The notes under the pieces were generated by a model. It worked only from the letters and a program-made list of their open reading frames with translations, did no database searches and was not told the DNA's origin. 64,000 nt of DNA, from assembly GCA_023974075.1 (NCBI GenBank), contig JAMFTG010001367.1, positions 2,501 to 66,500 of the forward strand, in the 5' to 3' direction. This document shows, piece after piece, positions 23,508 to 35,087 of this stretch. Made by a program: the position numbers and the translations under genes. How positions within the stretch are numbered: the stretch's first letter is position 1; each line of letters starts with the position of its first letter. This DNA is from Chaenocephalus aceratus (lineage: Eukaryota > Chordata > Actinopteri > Perciformes > Channichthyidae).

Positions 23508-23911
23508 CACACACCACACACACACGTAGCAGAGTATAAACGGGTCAAAGGGCAGAGAGTGAAATGTTTCTCAAATGGAATACTTATCTTTTGATTTTTA
23601 GAGTTTTGTAGGTTATTATTTCTTGTCGCACCATATTTTTCTCAGTTTAAACACCGACAGGAAAAGCCCCGGAAGAGCTTCTCGGGAAGCGTTGTGATTG
23701 GCCAGGCTCCCCGTCACGTGATCGAAGCAGCAGCTTACGGCCATCATTGTGAGAGAGTGGTTTTATTTAGTGAATATATTTAAATAAGAAACATATCAAT
23801 GCGTTCAATGATTCATAACAGACGGATTTTGATCCATGGTCATGGGATTTTAGTATCGTTGTATTAAGACAACTTAAAGAGCACTCAAGCATCTCAATGG
23901 CAGTCAGGCCG
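22791..23911. other. Intergenic sequence, unclassified repeat and (CA)n
   Basis: No gene was seen between the MADF element and the csad polyadenylation signal. About 23090-23430 looks like an old interspersed repeat, with 'aggatcctggacattggaac' near the middle, but no termini were identified. (CA)n with interruptions lies at 23482-23525. Confidence 0.4.
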
Positions 23912-23917
23912 TTTATT
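23912..23917 (-). terminator. csad polyadenylation signal
   Basis: AATAAA on the minus strand (tttatt on plus), about 77 bases downstream of the csad stop codon, a normal distance for a short 3' UTR. No competing signal was noted closer to the stop. Confidence 0.6.
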
Positions 23918-23993
23918 ATACCTTAACATTCAAAGACCACGCATAATACAAAACTCCTAAGGTCGAGACAACACTTCTGTCAAGTCGCTTTGT

Positions 23994-26900
23994 TCACAAG
24001 TCATTTCCCAGTCTTTCAATTTCGTCAAGGAAGAAGTCCATGTCTTCCTTGGAGACCAGCGTCGAGAGGACAATCATGCGGAAAAAGTTGACCTTGTCTC
24101 CCAGAGGTTGGTAGCCCACCATCATCGTGCCTTGCTTGATCATGCGCTCCTTGACGACTGGAGCTACCTGTCATCAAGAACAAAACACAGTTTGGTTCAG
24201 AAGCTCTGCGGAGGCCAACGCGTCAAGATGGAGGCCAACGCTTCAAGATGGCGGCCTTGGTGTTTTGTTAACAAAGCATGAAACACAATCATTTCGTCTT
24301 TCTGTTCCCAGTGAGACTCACGTTCGCCAGTCTGTCCTGGTAGTCTGCATGTCCTTCCTCTCCCCTCATGCTCGGCGGGATAAACCAGAAGCAGACATTC
24401 AGAAACTCTGGCTGCCCATGGAGAAAAGCACTGGGTGAAAACATTGAATCTTCAGTACGATATGATATCAGTATGCTGGGATATTTACTCACCTCCCACA
24501 GAAGATGAAACCCTTCCCGTTTCCTCATCTGCTCCACCAGATACCTGCAAGAGGGATTCCATACAATCAAATACAAAGGCGCTTTATGGGCATGATCTTA
24601 ACCCTCCTGTTGTCTTCGTTCCCCCCCCCCCCCCTACTTTGGTGTTCGGTCAAATTTTAACTGCCATTACATTAACACAAAAACCATCACCACATTTCAT
24701 TCGACACCCTTTCAAACTGTACATATTGCATCAGAGTACTGGTACACATGAAGAACTGCAAGTACATATACAAAGAACAGACACTGAACATGTACTGGTG
24801 TGCCAGGTGTGATCCATGTGGGGGAGGGGCACGTAAGAGCGGGAAATGTATCAATTGCTCTGTGTGTGTGTGTCAGGCGTGATCCATGTGGGGGGAGGGG
24901 CACCCAAACAGGGGGGGGGGGACCCACACATCTAGAGAGTGTGTGTGTGTGTGTGTCAGGCGTGATCCATGTGGGGGGAGGGGCACCCAAACGGGGGGAC
25001 GGGACACACATCTAGAGTATGTGTGTGTGTTATCTGATCCGGATGGTTACTAATTCCTTTTCGTCATGGCGGTCATGTTTGACCGGGAACACCATGGCCT
25101 GTCACAAAGTTGACTAAATAATCCAAGTCAATGAAAGTGGAGATCAGCCATGTTACGTGTTCAAATGTCTCCTGTGAAGGACATCATGAAGCCTTAAAGC
25201 AATCGAATGCAAAACTAAAAAGCTATGATAGATGAAAGCGGTGAATCGGTCAGATTTGACCCGAAGACAACGGGAGGGTAAACAGAGTATTGCCAAAGCG
25301 TTCGGCACGAGGCGATAACAGAAAAACACGTTCTGTTCATCTTCATTACAGCTCAACATGCTTTATTTTGTCTCAATAGGATGAGATCAAGTTCAACGAT
25401 AGGCTTGTGTTTGACTTCAGCTGGATGCCTACCTTACGAGGTTAAACGCTTTGTCTACACGCTCGGCCAAGCCAATGGAGCCAACCGCTTTCCACATCAA
25501 CCAGAGCTTCAGACAGTCGTCCTTGCGGCCACACTGTATCGTCTTGTCCCCGACATCCAGATTGAAATCATAGAATTTGTCTTGCTGGAACAGGTAGGTG
25601 GCGTTGGCACTGTGGGCACGTTTTCAACAAGTTCTGAGGACAAGCACGAGTCAATTACTGTCCCCGGATTAATACAACGTTAAACTTTATTACGTGCATC
25701 AGATAACGCTGTAGCCTCAGACCGTTGTATCCCGCAGCAGCAAGGCAGAGCACTGCAGGCCGGCCATCAGCAGCTTGTGTGGATTCCAGGCTACTGAATT
25801 TGCTCTTCAAAACAAACAAAGTTCTATTATAATAATAATAAATCAATTTTTATAGCGCTTTTCTGAACCCAAAGACGCTTTACATTTGGGAGGGAGGGTA
25901 GACAAACAAAACAAAAACAAAGACAGAACCAAAAAGAAACAAAACACAACAGAAAAGCAGTCAGGAGGAAGTTGATTGAGAGGGGGGGGGGGGCTTATGG
26001 ATAGAGAGTTGAAGAGGTGGGGTTTGAGGCGGGACTGGAACAGGGTGAGGGGCTGGAACAGGGTGAGGGGCTGGAACAGGGTGAGGGGCTGGAACAGGGT
26101 GAGGGACTCAGACTCACGGAGGTCTTGGGGGGGGGAGTTCCAGAGCTGCGGGGCTGCCACAGAGAAGGCTCTGTCCCCGAAGCTCCGGAGTCTGGCCTTG
26201 GGGATTGAAAGCAAACCGGCTGAGGTGGATCTGAGGGACCGGGGTGGTTGGTAGAGGATGAGGAGGTCAGTGAGGTAGGGGGGGGGGGGCAGATGGTGGA
26301 GGGCTTTGTAAGTGAGGACCAGGAGTTTGTTGTGGATGCGGTGTGAAACGGGGAGCCAGTGGAGTTCTTTGAGGACCGGGGTGATATGATGCCATGATTT
26401 GGTGTGGGTGAGGAGTCTGGCGGCTGCGTTCTGGACACGCTGGGAGTCTATTGAGGGAGGTGGAGCTGATGCCGTAGAGGAGGAGTTGCAATAGTCAAGC
26501 GGGAGGAGATGAAGCTATTGACATAGCTTATCCTTTAAAACAGGGAAAGTGTATTTTCATCACGCATATTAATACCTGGCAACCCCGTCCATCAGATGTC
26601 TGTGCTGCTCGGAGAACAGCACGCTCCCTCCCCCAGGCAGCCTGAAACAGAACACGCCACTTCACCGTTAGTAAGGACCAACCGAAGCCGGTCCACCGAC
26701 TCGAGTCCGTCTCTTTCAGACCACTCACGTCTACGTGCATCCAGACGGCGTGTTTCTTCGCAGACGTCGGCGACACGGTCCAGTGGGTCGAACGCCCCCC
26801 GCACCGTCGTCCCTGATGTGCAGCTCACAAGTAAAGGCACCGCACCCTGATGGAAACAAACCGCATTCTGGCACTTCAGGTTTGCAGGATATAGAAGTGG

Positions 26901-29900
26901 TGTAATGTGAACTTTCAAATAATCACCGTGACAACTCATTAAGTTACAAGGGCATGTTAAATATAGTCTGAGTGCCGAGTGAAGTTACCTGAGATTTCGT
27001 CAGCTCGATCTTTTCCTCCAGGTCCTCTGGAATAAGGCGGCCTCTAAAGCACACAACATAAAATGGAACATGAATTACTCTGACTATATAGCACCCTGAT
27101 GGTCATCGTGTATACCAAGACTATTTTTTAATAATCTTCCAGACTATAACGGCCCGTCTACACTCCAGCGTCGACAGCGTCGAGAACTCCAATCTGCCCA
27201 TTCCACTTTCAATGGGGTGACGTCACGTTGCCTCGCTTTTTCGCCGAACTGAATTGTGGGTAGCAGAGCGGTCCGTCTCCGGCGTCAGAAGTTGAACATT
27301 GTTAACTTCTGACGCCGGAGACGCCGGAGTAGCCAGCGCCAGCCAATCAAATCCCGTTTCCCAAAATCTGACAGCTGAAGCCGTAGCCAATCAAACCGCG
27401 TCTAAGCTGGGAGAGATATCCCGCCGTTCATTTCTATATTTCAAAAAAGTCGGAGGAGAAACTAACTATCGCCGTAGCAATCACCCGTTTGTGTATGACC
27501 AGACCCTCTTCACCTACCGGGACACAAACCGGAGGAACCAGGCATGGAGGGAGGTGGCAGAGACAGGGGGGGAAACTGGTAGGTTTCGCCTGTTTGGGGA
27601 GTTTATATATATATATATATATATATATTGCTCCCATAAAATCCCCGGGGGTTTTTGCTTTGTATGTCGGGGGCGGGAGATGCATGTGATTGGTTGTTGG
27701 CCGTGTTGCTTGAATAAATCCCCAATAAAATCTCCAGACACTACAGCTCCAAGCTATTTTTGAAGCTGTAGTGTGGACGCTCCGTGAGACATCGATTTAG
27801 CACGGACGCATTAATGAACACTTGGAGCTCGTTTCCATCCGCAGTCCCTCACACAAAACATTTAAGAACATGACAATTATACACGGCAAAAACAAATCCA
27901 CGATATGCAAAAAGTGCGAAAGAGCACTAGCAGCATATACAAGTATTCGCCACATGGCAGTACAACGTAGCAGCACGACAACGTGCCAGATGAGATACCC
28001 CCGTGTTAAAGTGCATTTCCACGTCTGTCTGTTTCTCATCGTTCTTTGAGTTGACCTTTGAAACTATTGAGTGGGGCAATCCCGTATCTCCGTCGGGAGG
28101 CTGTTTATAAATAAAGCACATACTTTCAAAAGACTTCAAATGGTCAGAACTCAAGACATGGCGTTTCTGCAGGACGGCGCAGAGGTGGTGTGAACGTGGC
28201 TTTCTGTCGGACACCTGGACGGCTCTCGTGAACAGCTGCTCTCACGGTTTCAGGTTTGAGGCTCAAGCGAACGACCAGTTTGTCAAACGGTGTTCAATGT
28301 GGGACAGATGTGGGACAGATGTGGGACGGCATCACACGGTGGAGGTTGTGACTCTGCAGCATCGGCAGTTAAGAAGGGTCTGAATAGCTCAACATGTTGC
28401 ACGTTGAATGTAACGGTGTTTCACATGGTCATGTCTCCATATTGATTATTTTATCCGACTTTACAAACACTTACATTTAATGAGATGAAAGTAATGTTAC
28501 CTTAAATTCAAGCATTCGTTGATTTATTATCAATTATCAGCTCTTTTTATAAGAAATACATTACCCTTCATCCACTTTCACCACGACGATGTTGTCCGTC
28601 CCAATGCCCAGATAGGCAGCCCCTTTCTTCACCGAGTAATGGCTCTGGAAAAACAAACGCGTTATGTATGTGGCGACCCTCCGATACAGTTTCAAAGCAT
28701 GCAGTGTTCAACAGCTTCTCTGACCTCGGCCGAGGTAAAGATGGCGAGCCGCGGGACGGCCCACAGACCCTGGCTTTTGACCTCTGGGAGAGTCGGTAGC
28801 GTGCGAGGTTCATGGCGAACATGTTACAGGTCGACCCCCCGGGGCAGAAGATGCCGTCACCTTCGTCCAGCCAATCAGCTGCCGCAGTGATCTTAAGACC
28901 TCGGCCTCAATCAGCACTAACACCGGGGCCACCTCGTAGTATAGCTGCAATTAACACACACAATTATATTTCGTGCTGTATTTTTACTTAACGACAACAT
29001 TCACATTATTTAGGTTCTTACAGGTTGGTGTTGAGCGCCTCGCTGAGGAATCGTCCAGCCAGGGCGTGATAGTCCACTCCTGCAAAGCTGATTAAAGAAA
29101 CGTGGGTGACCTGGAAGAAACAAGCCGGGTCTCATCATCACAGAAGACGAGGTTCACTAACCTGGGGTGCATCTGACGAAGAGATAGCTTGTTGTGCTCC
29201 CTCTCTCCCTCTCTTATCTATATCTATAGAACTGCTCGGGTCCTGATAGATTGAGTGGGAAGTTCATGAGATCTTTCTAGAGGGTTTCAAGAATAACTCT
29301 TCCAATGACCTTTGACCTCTCTGTCTGTGTCTGTGTCTTCTCTTGTTCCGATTAACCCAGCCACATCTCTGTTCTTGTTTTGTATCTATATCTAACGACC
29401 CGGGACCCGGAGTCAAGGCTGATCCTCTTGCTGTAGTCCTGAGTCCTGGATCCTCTATCCTGTGTCCTGGATCCTCTATCCTGAGTCCTGGACCCTCTAT
29501 CCTGTGTCCTGGATCCTCTATCCTGAGTCCTGGACCCTCTATCCTGTGTCCTGGATCCTCTATCCTGAGTCCTGGATTAAGTCGTGGACTTCGGGTCGTG
29601 GCTGAACCCGTCTCTGCGGTCCTGCCCTGGTCTCGTCTTGCTGCTTCTCTGATGGCTTCCTCAGGACTGTAGCTGACATCCTCGTGGATTCATCTTCTTA
29701 TTACACAAACATGCATTTCCTAACATTCGGTCTCTATGCTGTAAAATGTATTATCTCTTGGATTCACACACGGCATCTATTGCAGTCTGTCCGTCCTGGA
29801 GAGGGATCCCTCCTCTGCTGCTCTCCCTGAGGTTTCTCCCATGTTCCCTTAAACTGTGGGTTTCTCTGGAAGTGTTTCCTTGTACGATGTGAGGGTCTAA

Positions 29901-30904
29901 GGACAGAGGGTCTGGGACAGAGAGTCTGAGGACAGAGAGTCTGAGGATAGAGGGTCTGAGGACAGAGGGTCTGAGGACAGAGGGTCTAGGACAGAGGGTC
30001 TGAGGACAGAGGGTCTGAGGACAGAGGGACTGAGGACAGAGGGTCTAAGGACAGAGGGTCTAAGGACAGAGGGACTAAGGACAGAGGGACTAAGGACAGA
30101 GGGACTGAGGACAGAGGGTCTGAGGACAGAGGGTATGAGGACAGAGGGTCTGAGGACAGAGGGTCTGAGGACAGAGGGTCTAGGACAGAGGGTCTGGGGA
30201 CAAGAGTCTGAGGACAGAGGGTCTGAGGACAGAGGGTCTGAGGACAGAGGGTCTGAGGACAGAGGGACTGAGGACAGAGGGTCTGAGGACAGAGGGTCTG
30301 AGGACAGAGGGACTAAGGACAGAGGGACTAAGGACAGAGGGTCTGAGGACAGAGGGTCTGAGGACAGAGGGACTAAGGACAGAGGGACTAAGGACAGAGG
30401 GTCTAAGGACAGAGGGTCTGTGTTGTTGTATTTGCTGTAAAGTGTCTCTACTCTATTTTATGTAGCACTTTGGCTCCCCCAAACATCGTTTATAAATGTG
30501 TTATAAATAAAACTTGATGTAACCACGTGAATGTCTCTGCTGTCTCCGGCAGGCTCACTTGTCTTGATGCTGTACTTGGCAACATCTTGCACTCTCTGTA
30601 GGAGCCTCTGCTGTGGCTCCCCCGCCGCCCTGAGCTCCACATCCAGCAGCAGGGCCAGGTGTCCGGGCTCCCTCCACTCGCAGACCTGCGGGAAGAACGC
30701 TGGACTTTTAGCTTTTGCTCAGAGAACTCTCTGTAATCTGACATCTCTCCTTTTCGGCCACCTTCTGCTTGACGTCTGTGCCCTTGCAGAGAACCTCCTG
30801 GAGAATGATTTTGAAGGCTTCACTCAAGAAGAGTTGTCCCGCTGAATGGTCCACGAGAGGATCGTTCAGGTCCGGCAGCTCAGCTGGATCCTGGCCGTCG
30901 GCTG
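23994..30904 (-). CDS. csad: Cysteine sulfinic acid decarboxylase, 13 coding exons, 7 frameshifts
   Basis: A PLP-dependent group II decarboxylase that converts cysteine sulfinate to hypotaurine in cytosolic taurine synthesis. Exons, in gene order: 30762-30904, 30559-30685, 29022-29110, 28725-28944, 28565-28644, 26989-27043, 26729-26846, 26576-26641, 25723-25804, 25433-25633, 24493-24544, 24322-24411, 23994-24167. All have GT/AG borders and matching phases. The total is about 499 codons, against about 493 in human CSAD. Landmarks are CPGGS (exon 4), HVD and AAW at the cofactor pocket, the PLP lysine in [11 protein letters not shown], then [34 protein letters not shown] and [14 protein letters not shown]. 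The wording [11 protein letters not shown] favours CSAD over GADL1. Seven small indels break the frame in five exons (about 29084, 28938, 28864, 28789, 26754, 26632, 25622) while the sequence around them stays conserved. Either the gene is newly dead or the consensus has errors. The first Met was not found; it may lie in a separate 5' exon. Confidence 0.9.
24599..25281. mobile_element. MITE with CCCTCC(T/C)GTTGTCTTCG ends in a csad intron
   Basis: The left end TTAACCCTCCTGTTGTCTTC and the right end, inverse of TTTACCCTCCCGTTGTCTTC, give about 18 bp of inverted repeat. The left flank is TTAA and the right is TAAA, close to the TTAA duplication of piggyBac-type elements. The interior contains a tandem of about 80-150 bp at 24805-25030, with 'cgtgatccatgtggggggag', GT tracts and poly-G. 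No coding capacity was seen. Confidence 0.6.
25826..26500 (-). mobile_element. L2-like LINE, reverse transcriptase C-terminal end
   Basis: The minus strand encodes the familiar fish LINE tail: [18 protein letters not shown] sequence, then [20 protein letters not shown] and [11 protein letters not shown]. It then runs to a 3' end with 'tatagcgcttttc' and a (TAA)n tail near 25830. It is 5'-truncated and carries stops and frame changes. Within it (26036-26105) an 18-bp unit, CTGGAACAGGGTGAGGGG, is expanded four times. It sits in a csad intron in the gene's own orientation. Confidence 0.8.
27150..27784 (+). mobile_element. PIF/Harbinger non-autonomous element, copy A
   Basis: The ends are CGGCCCGTCTACACTCCAGC and the inverse of CGGAGCGTCCACACTACAGC. 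The flanks are TAA on the left and TGA on the right, against the TWA duplication expected of Harbinger. The interior carries a MADF-like peptide, [20 protein letters not shown], then EVAE, with an AT microsatellite after it. An internal hairpin built on CGTCTCCGGCGTCAGAAGTT is at about 27274-27325. Its length, 635 bp, equals that of copy B. It lies in a csad intron. Confidence 0.82.
29340..30500 (-). mobile_element. Teleost interspersed repeat with two expanded minisatellites
   Basis: This is the reverse-complement counterpart of 1138-1625: 'gagggatccctcctctgctg' and 'tccttgtacgatgtgagggt' match that copy. A 21-bp unit, TCCTGGATCCTCTATCCTGAG, is repeated at about 29440-29575. A 15-bp unit, GGTCTGAGGACAGAG with variants, runs from about 29895 to 30420 (about 35 copies). 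The 3' side ends in 'ttataaataaaact'. It lies wholly inside a csad intron. Open frames through it are artefacts of the 15-bp period. Confidence 0.78.
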
Positions 30905-31109
30905 CTAGGAAGAAGATGAACATTAAAAAAGATAATCAAACATTATAAACATGCACAGCACAATGTACTCATGAGAGCGGACACATGTCTGCCATTTCCA
31001 CACTTTCCAAATTGGAGAATCCCCTCTGCTCGCTCGACGACGGGCTGCGGCACGGTCTGAGCGCAGAGTGAGGAACAAAAGAAGAGGGAGGGAGTTGAAC
31101 TTTGTCCCA

Positions 31110-31391
<282 letters not shown>

Positions 31392-31609
31392 CTTTTTGCA
31401 GGAACATTCAGTGAATTAAATTAACAGGATTTTATTAGAAAGGTTTTAGTAAATCTAAAATTAATACTTTTTAAGAATATGTTATTGTATTTATTTATTT
31501 ATTGTTCTTCTCCAAATCAATTATGTAACCTCCTAACACCGTATTCCTTTGCACCCATCAGAGTAGGATAAATGCAGGATGTTAAATGATGACTAAAACA
31601 GGTCCTTAC

Positions 31610-31990
31610 CTGTTTGACAGTAACTAACAGCGCGTCTCCGCTCAGAATGTTCTGCGCAGTTAGCGCACCACGTTAAACTTAAATATATAAACAAGACACG
31701 CAAACAATGTAACAGAACATAAACATGTCAGCGCGCAGCGGCTCTGCGGAGCTCGCACACACCACCACGGAGTGTCTTACCGGCTGTCTGTCCTGAGTTG
31801 GGAGAATGCCCTCCGGTCTGCACGGTTCAGTCCACCGGCTCGCACGCACCAACTATTGAACTCCTTCTCCAGCGCCGGGCTCTGTGATCAGGTGATTACA
31901 CCCAGCTGGCCGGAGGAGGCAGGACCGCCTGCGATCATTGCACACCCGTGTTCTCTCCCTATGGATGGGTCATTTGTATTTAAATGAAAC
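31610..31990 (-). promoter_or_regulatory. Probable csad 5' exons and promoter region
   Basis: Two donor-like sites on the minus strand could end 5' untranslated exons: ACAG|GTAAGG with the exon edge at 31610, and GCCG|GTAAGAC with the edge at 31781. The sequence upstream of the second is GC-richer than its surroundings (31781-31930). Neither candidate shows an obvious start codon in frame with the exon at 30762-30904. The location is right for the gene start, but the transcription start is not defined by the sequence. Confidence 0.4.
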
Positions 31991-32126
31991 ATATTTGTAA
32001 CGCTAATGATTTAATGTGTTACAATTAAACTATTCTGTTATTCATATGTATTAATATATTTGTTTCGACTACGTGTCATCTGTTTTTATTTTATATTTAT
32101 TAAAGCCTTAGGCTCTGTTTGACTTC

Positions 32127-32182
32127 ACACACACACACACACACCACACACACACCACACACACACACACACACCACACACG
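32127..32182. repeat. Interrupted (CA)n microsatellite
   Basis: CA repeats with several CCA interruptions. Confidence 0.9.
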
Positions 32183-32540
32183 CACAGAATCAGGTTATCT
32201 CCAGGTTGACACGTACGAGGAATTTGACTTGATCTCGTGGTGCATACATAAAAGTTAAACAAAAATAAAAAACACAGGTAAAAAACTATTTTAAGAAAAA
32301 CTATAAGAACATTACAAAATGATAAAAACATTAGTAAAATATAGCAGTATTTACATAGAAATATAATGCAATAAAATATGTGCAGTTAGTGCAACAAACA
32401 GATATTATTGTTGCGTATCAATTATTTTATTTACTATTAAACTCTTTCATTATTTGAATGAAACTATATGTCGATAAAGTGGAACGATAACTATAATATA
32501 AATATGTAAACACTATTTTATCCTCTCTCGTCTCCTGCAG

Positions 32541-32782
32541 CTTTTCTTCCCCTGCACTTCCAGGACTCTCCACCCGGTGGCGACGATGGCTTCCTCTCCT
32601 TCCTGTTCTACATGTTTCCTCCACCACAGAAGAAGAGTGAGCAGCTGCCTTTGCTCTGTCATCCCCCTCCTCTTCCTCTTCCTCTTCCCCCTCCTCCTCC
32701 TCTTCCTCCGGGGAGCACCACACCCTGTCGGCCAATCACAGCTCAGCTCCACCTTCCCCATCACATCATCTCAGTTTCCAAG
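32541..32782 (+). other. Candidate exon with a hydrophobic segment
   Basis: After an acceptor-like CTCCTGCAG (ending 32540), an ATG at 32586 with a good context (gcgacgATGg) opens a frame. It reads MASSPSCSTCFLHHRRRVSS, then a run of Leu, Phe and Pro long enough to span a membrane (LCSVIPLLFLFLFPLLLLFL), and meets a donor-like AAG|GTAACAG at 32782. This would be the N-terminus of a type II membrane protein. However, the hydrophobic run comes from a CTCCTC-rich low-complexity tract, a second frame is also open (DDGFLSFLFYMF), and no downstream exon was recognised. Confidence 0.2.
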
Positions 32783-32920
32783 GTAACAGCGCCCCCTTCT
32801 CTCTGTTTCCACACTGAAAGGTGCCGCATCATCATCTTCATCATCATCACCACCACCATCCTACCATCCCACTATAGAGGCTACTTTAGCGTTAGCATCC
32901 TCTCTGTTAGCACACCATCT

Positions 32921-32988
<68 letters not shown>

Positions 32989-33184
32989 GTGGGATTGCCA
33001 CAACATCAAAGGCACCTCCCTCCCTTTTTTCTCCCTCTCTCTCTTCCTCACCCGTCTCTCTCTCTCTCTGCATCCGACAGTCAGGGAAAGGGAATGAGAT
33101 GGACTAAAGGAGAGGAAGAAGAAGAAGAAGAAGAAGTGGTACGTACTGTTTGAGCTGTCACCTCCCTCCTGTTTTCTATATATC

Positions 33185-33226
<42 letters not shown>

Positions 33227-33254
33227 GTGTGTGTGTGTGTGTGTGTGTGTGTTG
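32921..33254. repeat. (CT)n and (GT)n microsatellites
   Basis: A CT tract runs at about 32921-32986, a shorter one near 33050-33070, a (GAA)n at about 33113-33135 and a GT tract at 33189-33253. There is no coding signal. Confidence 0.9.
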
Positions 33255-33639
33255 AGCCTAATCCTTTGAAGAATGCAGATGTAATGATGCTAATGCTACC
33301 AATGTGATGCAAAGGAAAGGGTGGAATAAAACAGCATCAGAGAGGAGGGGTGACTCCCAGTCTCCCCCTCTCCCCTCTCCCCTCTCTGAGCTTTTGTTGT
33401 GGAGGCCTCTCTGCAGAATATGTGCTCTGTTCTCTGCATTCAGAAGCGCCTCCTGCGCCCTGCTTCTCACCGGTTCCTCTGCTCCTCTCACGCGGGGTCT
33501 TAAGTGTCCTCCTCTGGGTGTAAGCCTCCTGCATGCGAGGGGGGTCCGGCTTCCTGCAGGGTGTTTACATGCGAGACATCTGGACCTGTTCCCCGGCTGT
33601 GTGTGTGTTTCAGAAGCTCTGATTTGATTTGAAAGAAAC

Positions 33640-34340
33640 GAGGATGAGGGAGATGTTAGCTTCTGGGAAACTAGCGTAGAAACAGAATCTCTTCCCTCGT
33701 CCCACAGCGAGGACGTCTACAGCGGAAAGTGGCATGATGAAGAACAAGCTAACTTATGAGTAATCAGAGGACACAGATAAAGACACATAAGTACGTAACA
33801 ACATATGAAGGCGTGGAGACGTTACACCGATCCATCCATGAAGGGGATTATTGCACAGAAAGGGACATGTCCACATTGCGATGAGATTGGAGGTTTAAGG
33901 TGGGGCCAAACAGTGTGTCACATGTCTGACCTGATCTCAGCTTTTGACGTGTCTGAATTCAGATTTTGAGGAAACGAAAATGAACTTAGATTTGAGCTTC
34001 TGGAGGCAAACGAGCGTCGAATCAGAATCTGTTTATTAGTCCCACAACGGGGACGTTTGCAGTGTTGCAGCCCGAAGAGGCAATATTGAAGAATAAGCCA
34101 ACCAAAGCACACATTAGTAATAATAGAATACGTATAAAGACAAATAGATACACGCATGCGGGCTAGCGATGAGGAGCAGCTGTTTAAAGTGACATGTCGA
34201 GGTGTTGAGACATTATACACATGTATGTTTTCCATGTTGCGATGGGATCGAGTGTGTCGTTAGCTCACGTCTGGAGGGAAAGGTGGGGCCAACAAGCAAG
34301 GGTTTCTGATCTCAGCTTTTTGTGTCCTCTGAAATCAGAT
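33640..34340 (+). repeat. Two diverged tandem copies of a ~350-bp sequence
   Basis: 'cagaatctcttccctcgtcc' (33680) and 'cagaatctgtttattagtcc' (34024) head two similar blocks. In both, text such as 'gatctcagctttt' and 'attgcgatgagattgg'/'gttgcgatgggatcg' follows in the same order. The cue 'tttattagtcccacaacggg' resembles the 3' tail of a common fish retroelement. Confidence 0.55.
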
Positions 34341-35085
34341 TCTGAGGACACACACATGAAGTTAAAATGATATTCTGTATGCAAACTAACCGGTATGGTG
34401 TGTTGTTCCCCCACGTGTGAGAGTGGAAGTGAGCACGCGTTAAGGTGGGGTCACAGTGTGCATGTGAAGGACATGAGATGCAATTATAGTACACAAGAGG
34501 ATAATGGAGCGCACGTTTAGACACTTTACTCAAAGGATTTCATGTTGGTGTGCAGCTCAGTCTGTAGAGCTGACGACCTACAGACAGACAGATACTGTTT
34601 GTATATATACATATCCTCAGTAGACAACACATATATTCAGAAGAGTATAGATATACGATAATACGATACAATAAGACTTTACAGGTCAGATCCAGTCTGA
34701 AATGTGACTTGCATCCCAGCAGCTCCATGTGTAACATCAACAGACAGATATCAAGACACAATACGTGAAAGAAAACTAACATCTAACTTCAAAGTCAGTG
34801 AGAGAAAAGCTGCTCAAAGCGCGTTTGATCTGGATTCAGAGGACTGACTGGAGCACAGAGGATGCTTCAGGCTGGCTTTTATACTTGCAGAGGATTCAAA
34901 TCCACTTTCAACACTGTCACTTTAGAAAAGGCACTGGTTCCCTAAAAGATATGAATAAATACCAAAGAAACACGAGAAGAAGTTGTGTCAAGGAATAGCC
35001 TTCTTCCTACTCTCAAACACACACAGCTCTTCCACAGCTCACCTGTTTACCTGTCAGAGGAATCACAGGTCATTCACTTCACGAG
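34341..35085. other. No gene seen
   Basis: Non-coding interval between the duplicated block and the 23-bp array. No splice-bounded exon, RNA gene or clear repeat boundary was seen. Confidence 0.35.
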
Positions 35086-35087
35086 TT

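Noticed and set aside
23994..30904. GADL1 or GAD instead of CSAD
   Set aside because: [11 protein letters not shown] and [11 protein letters not shown] fit CSAD better than the GADL1 or GAD forms as I know them. A phylogeny would settle it.
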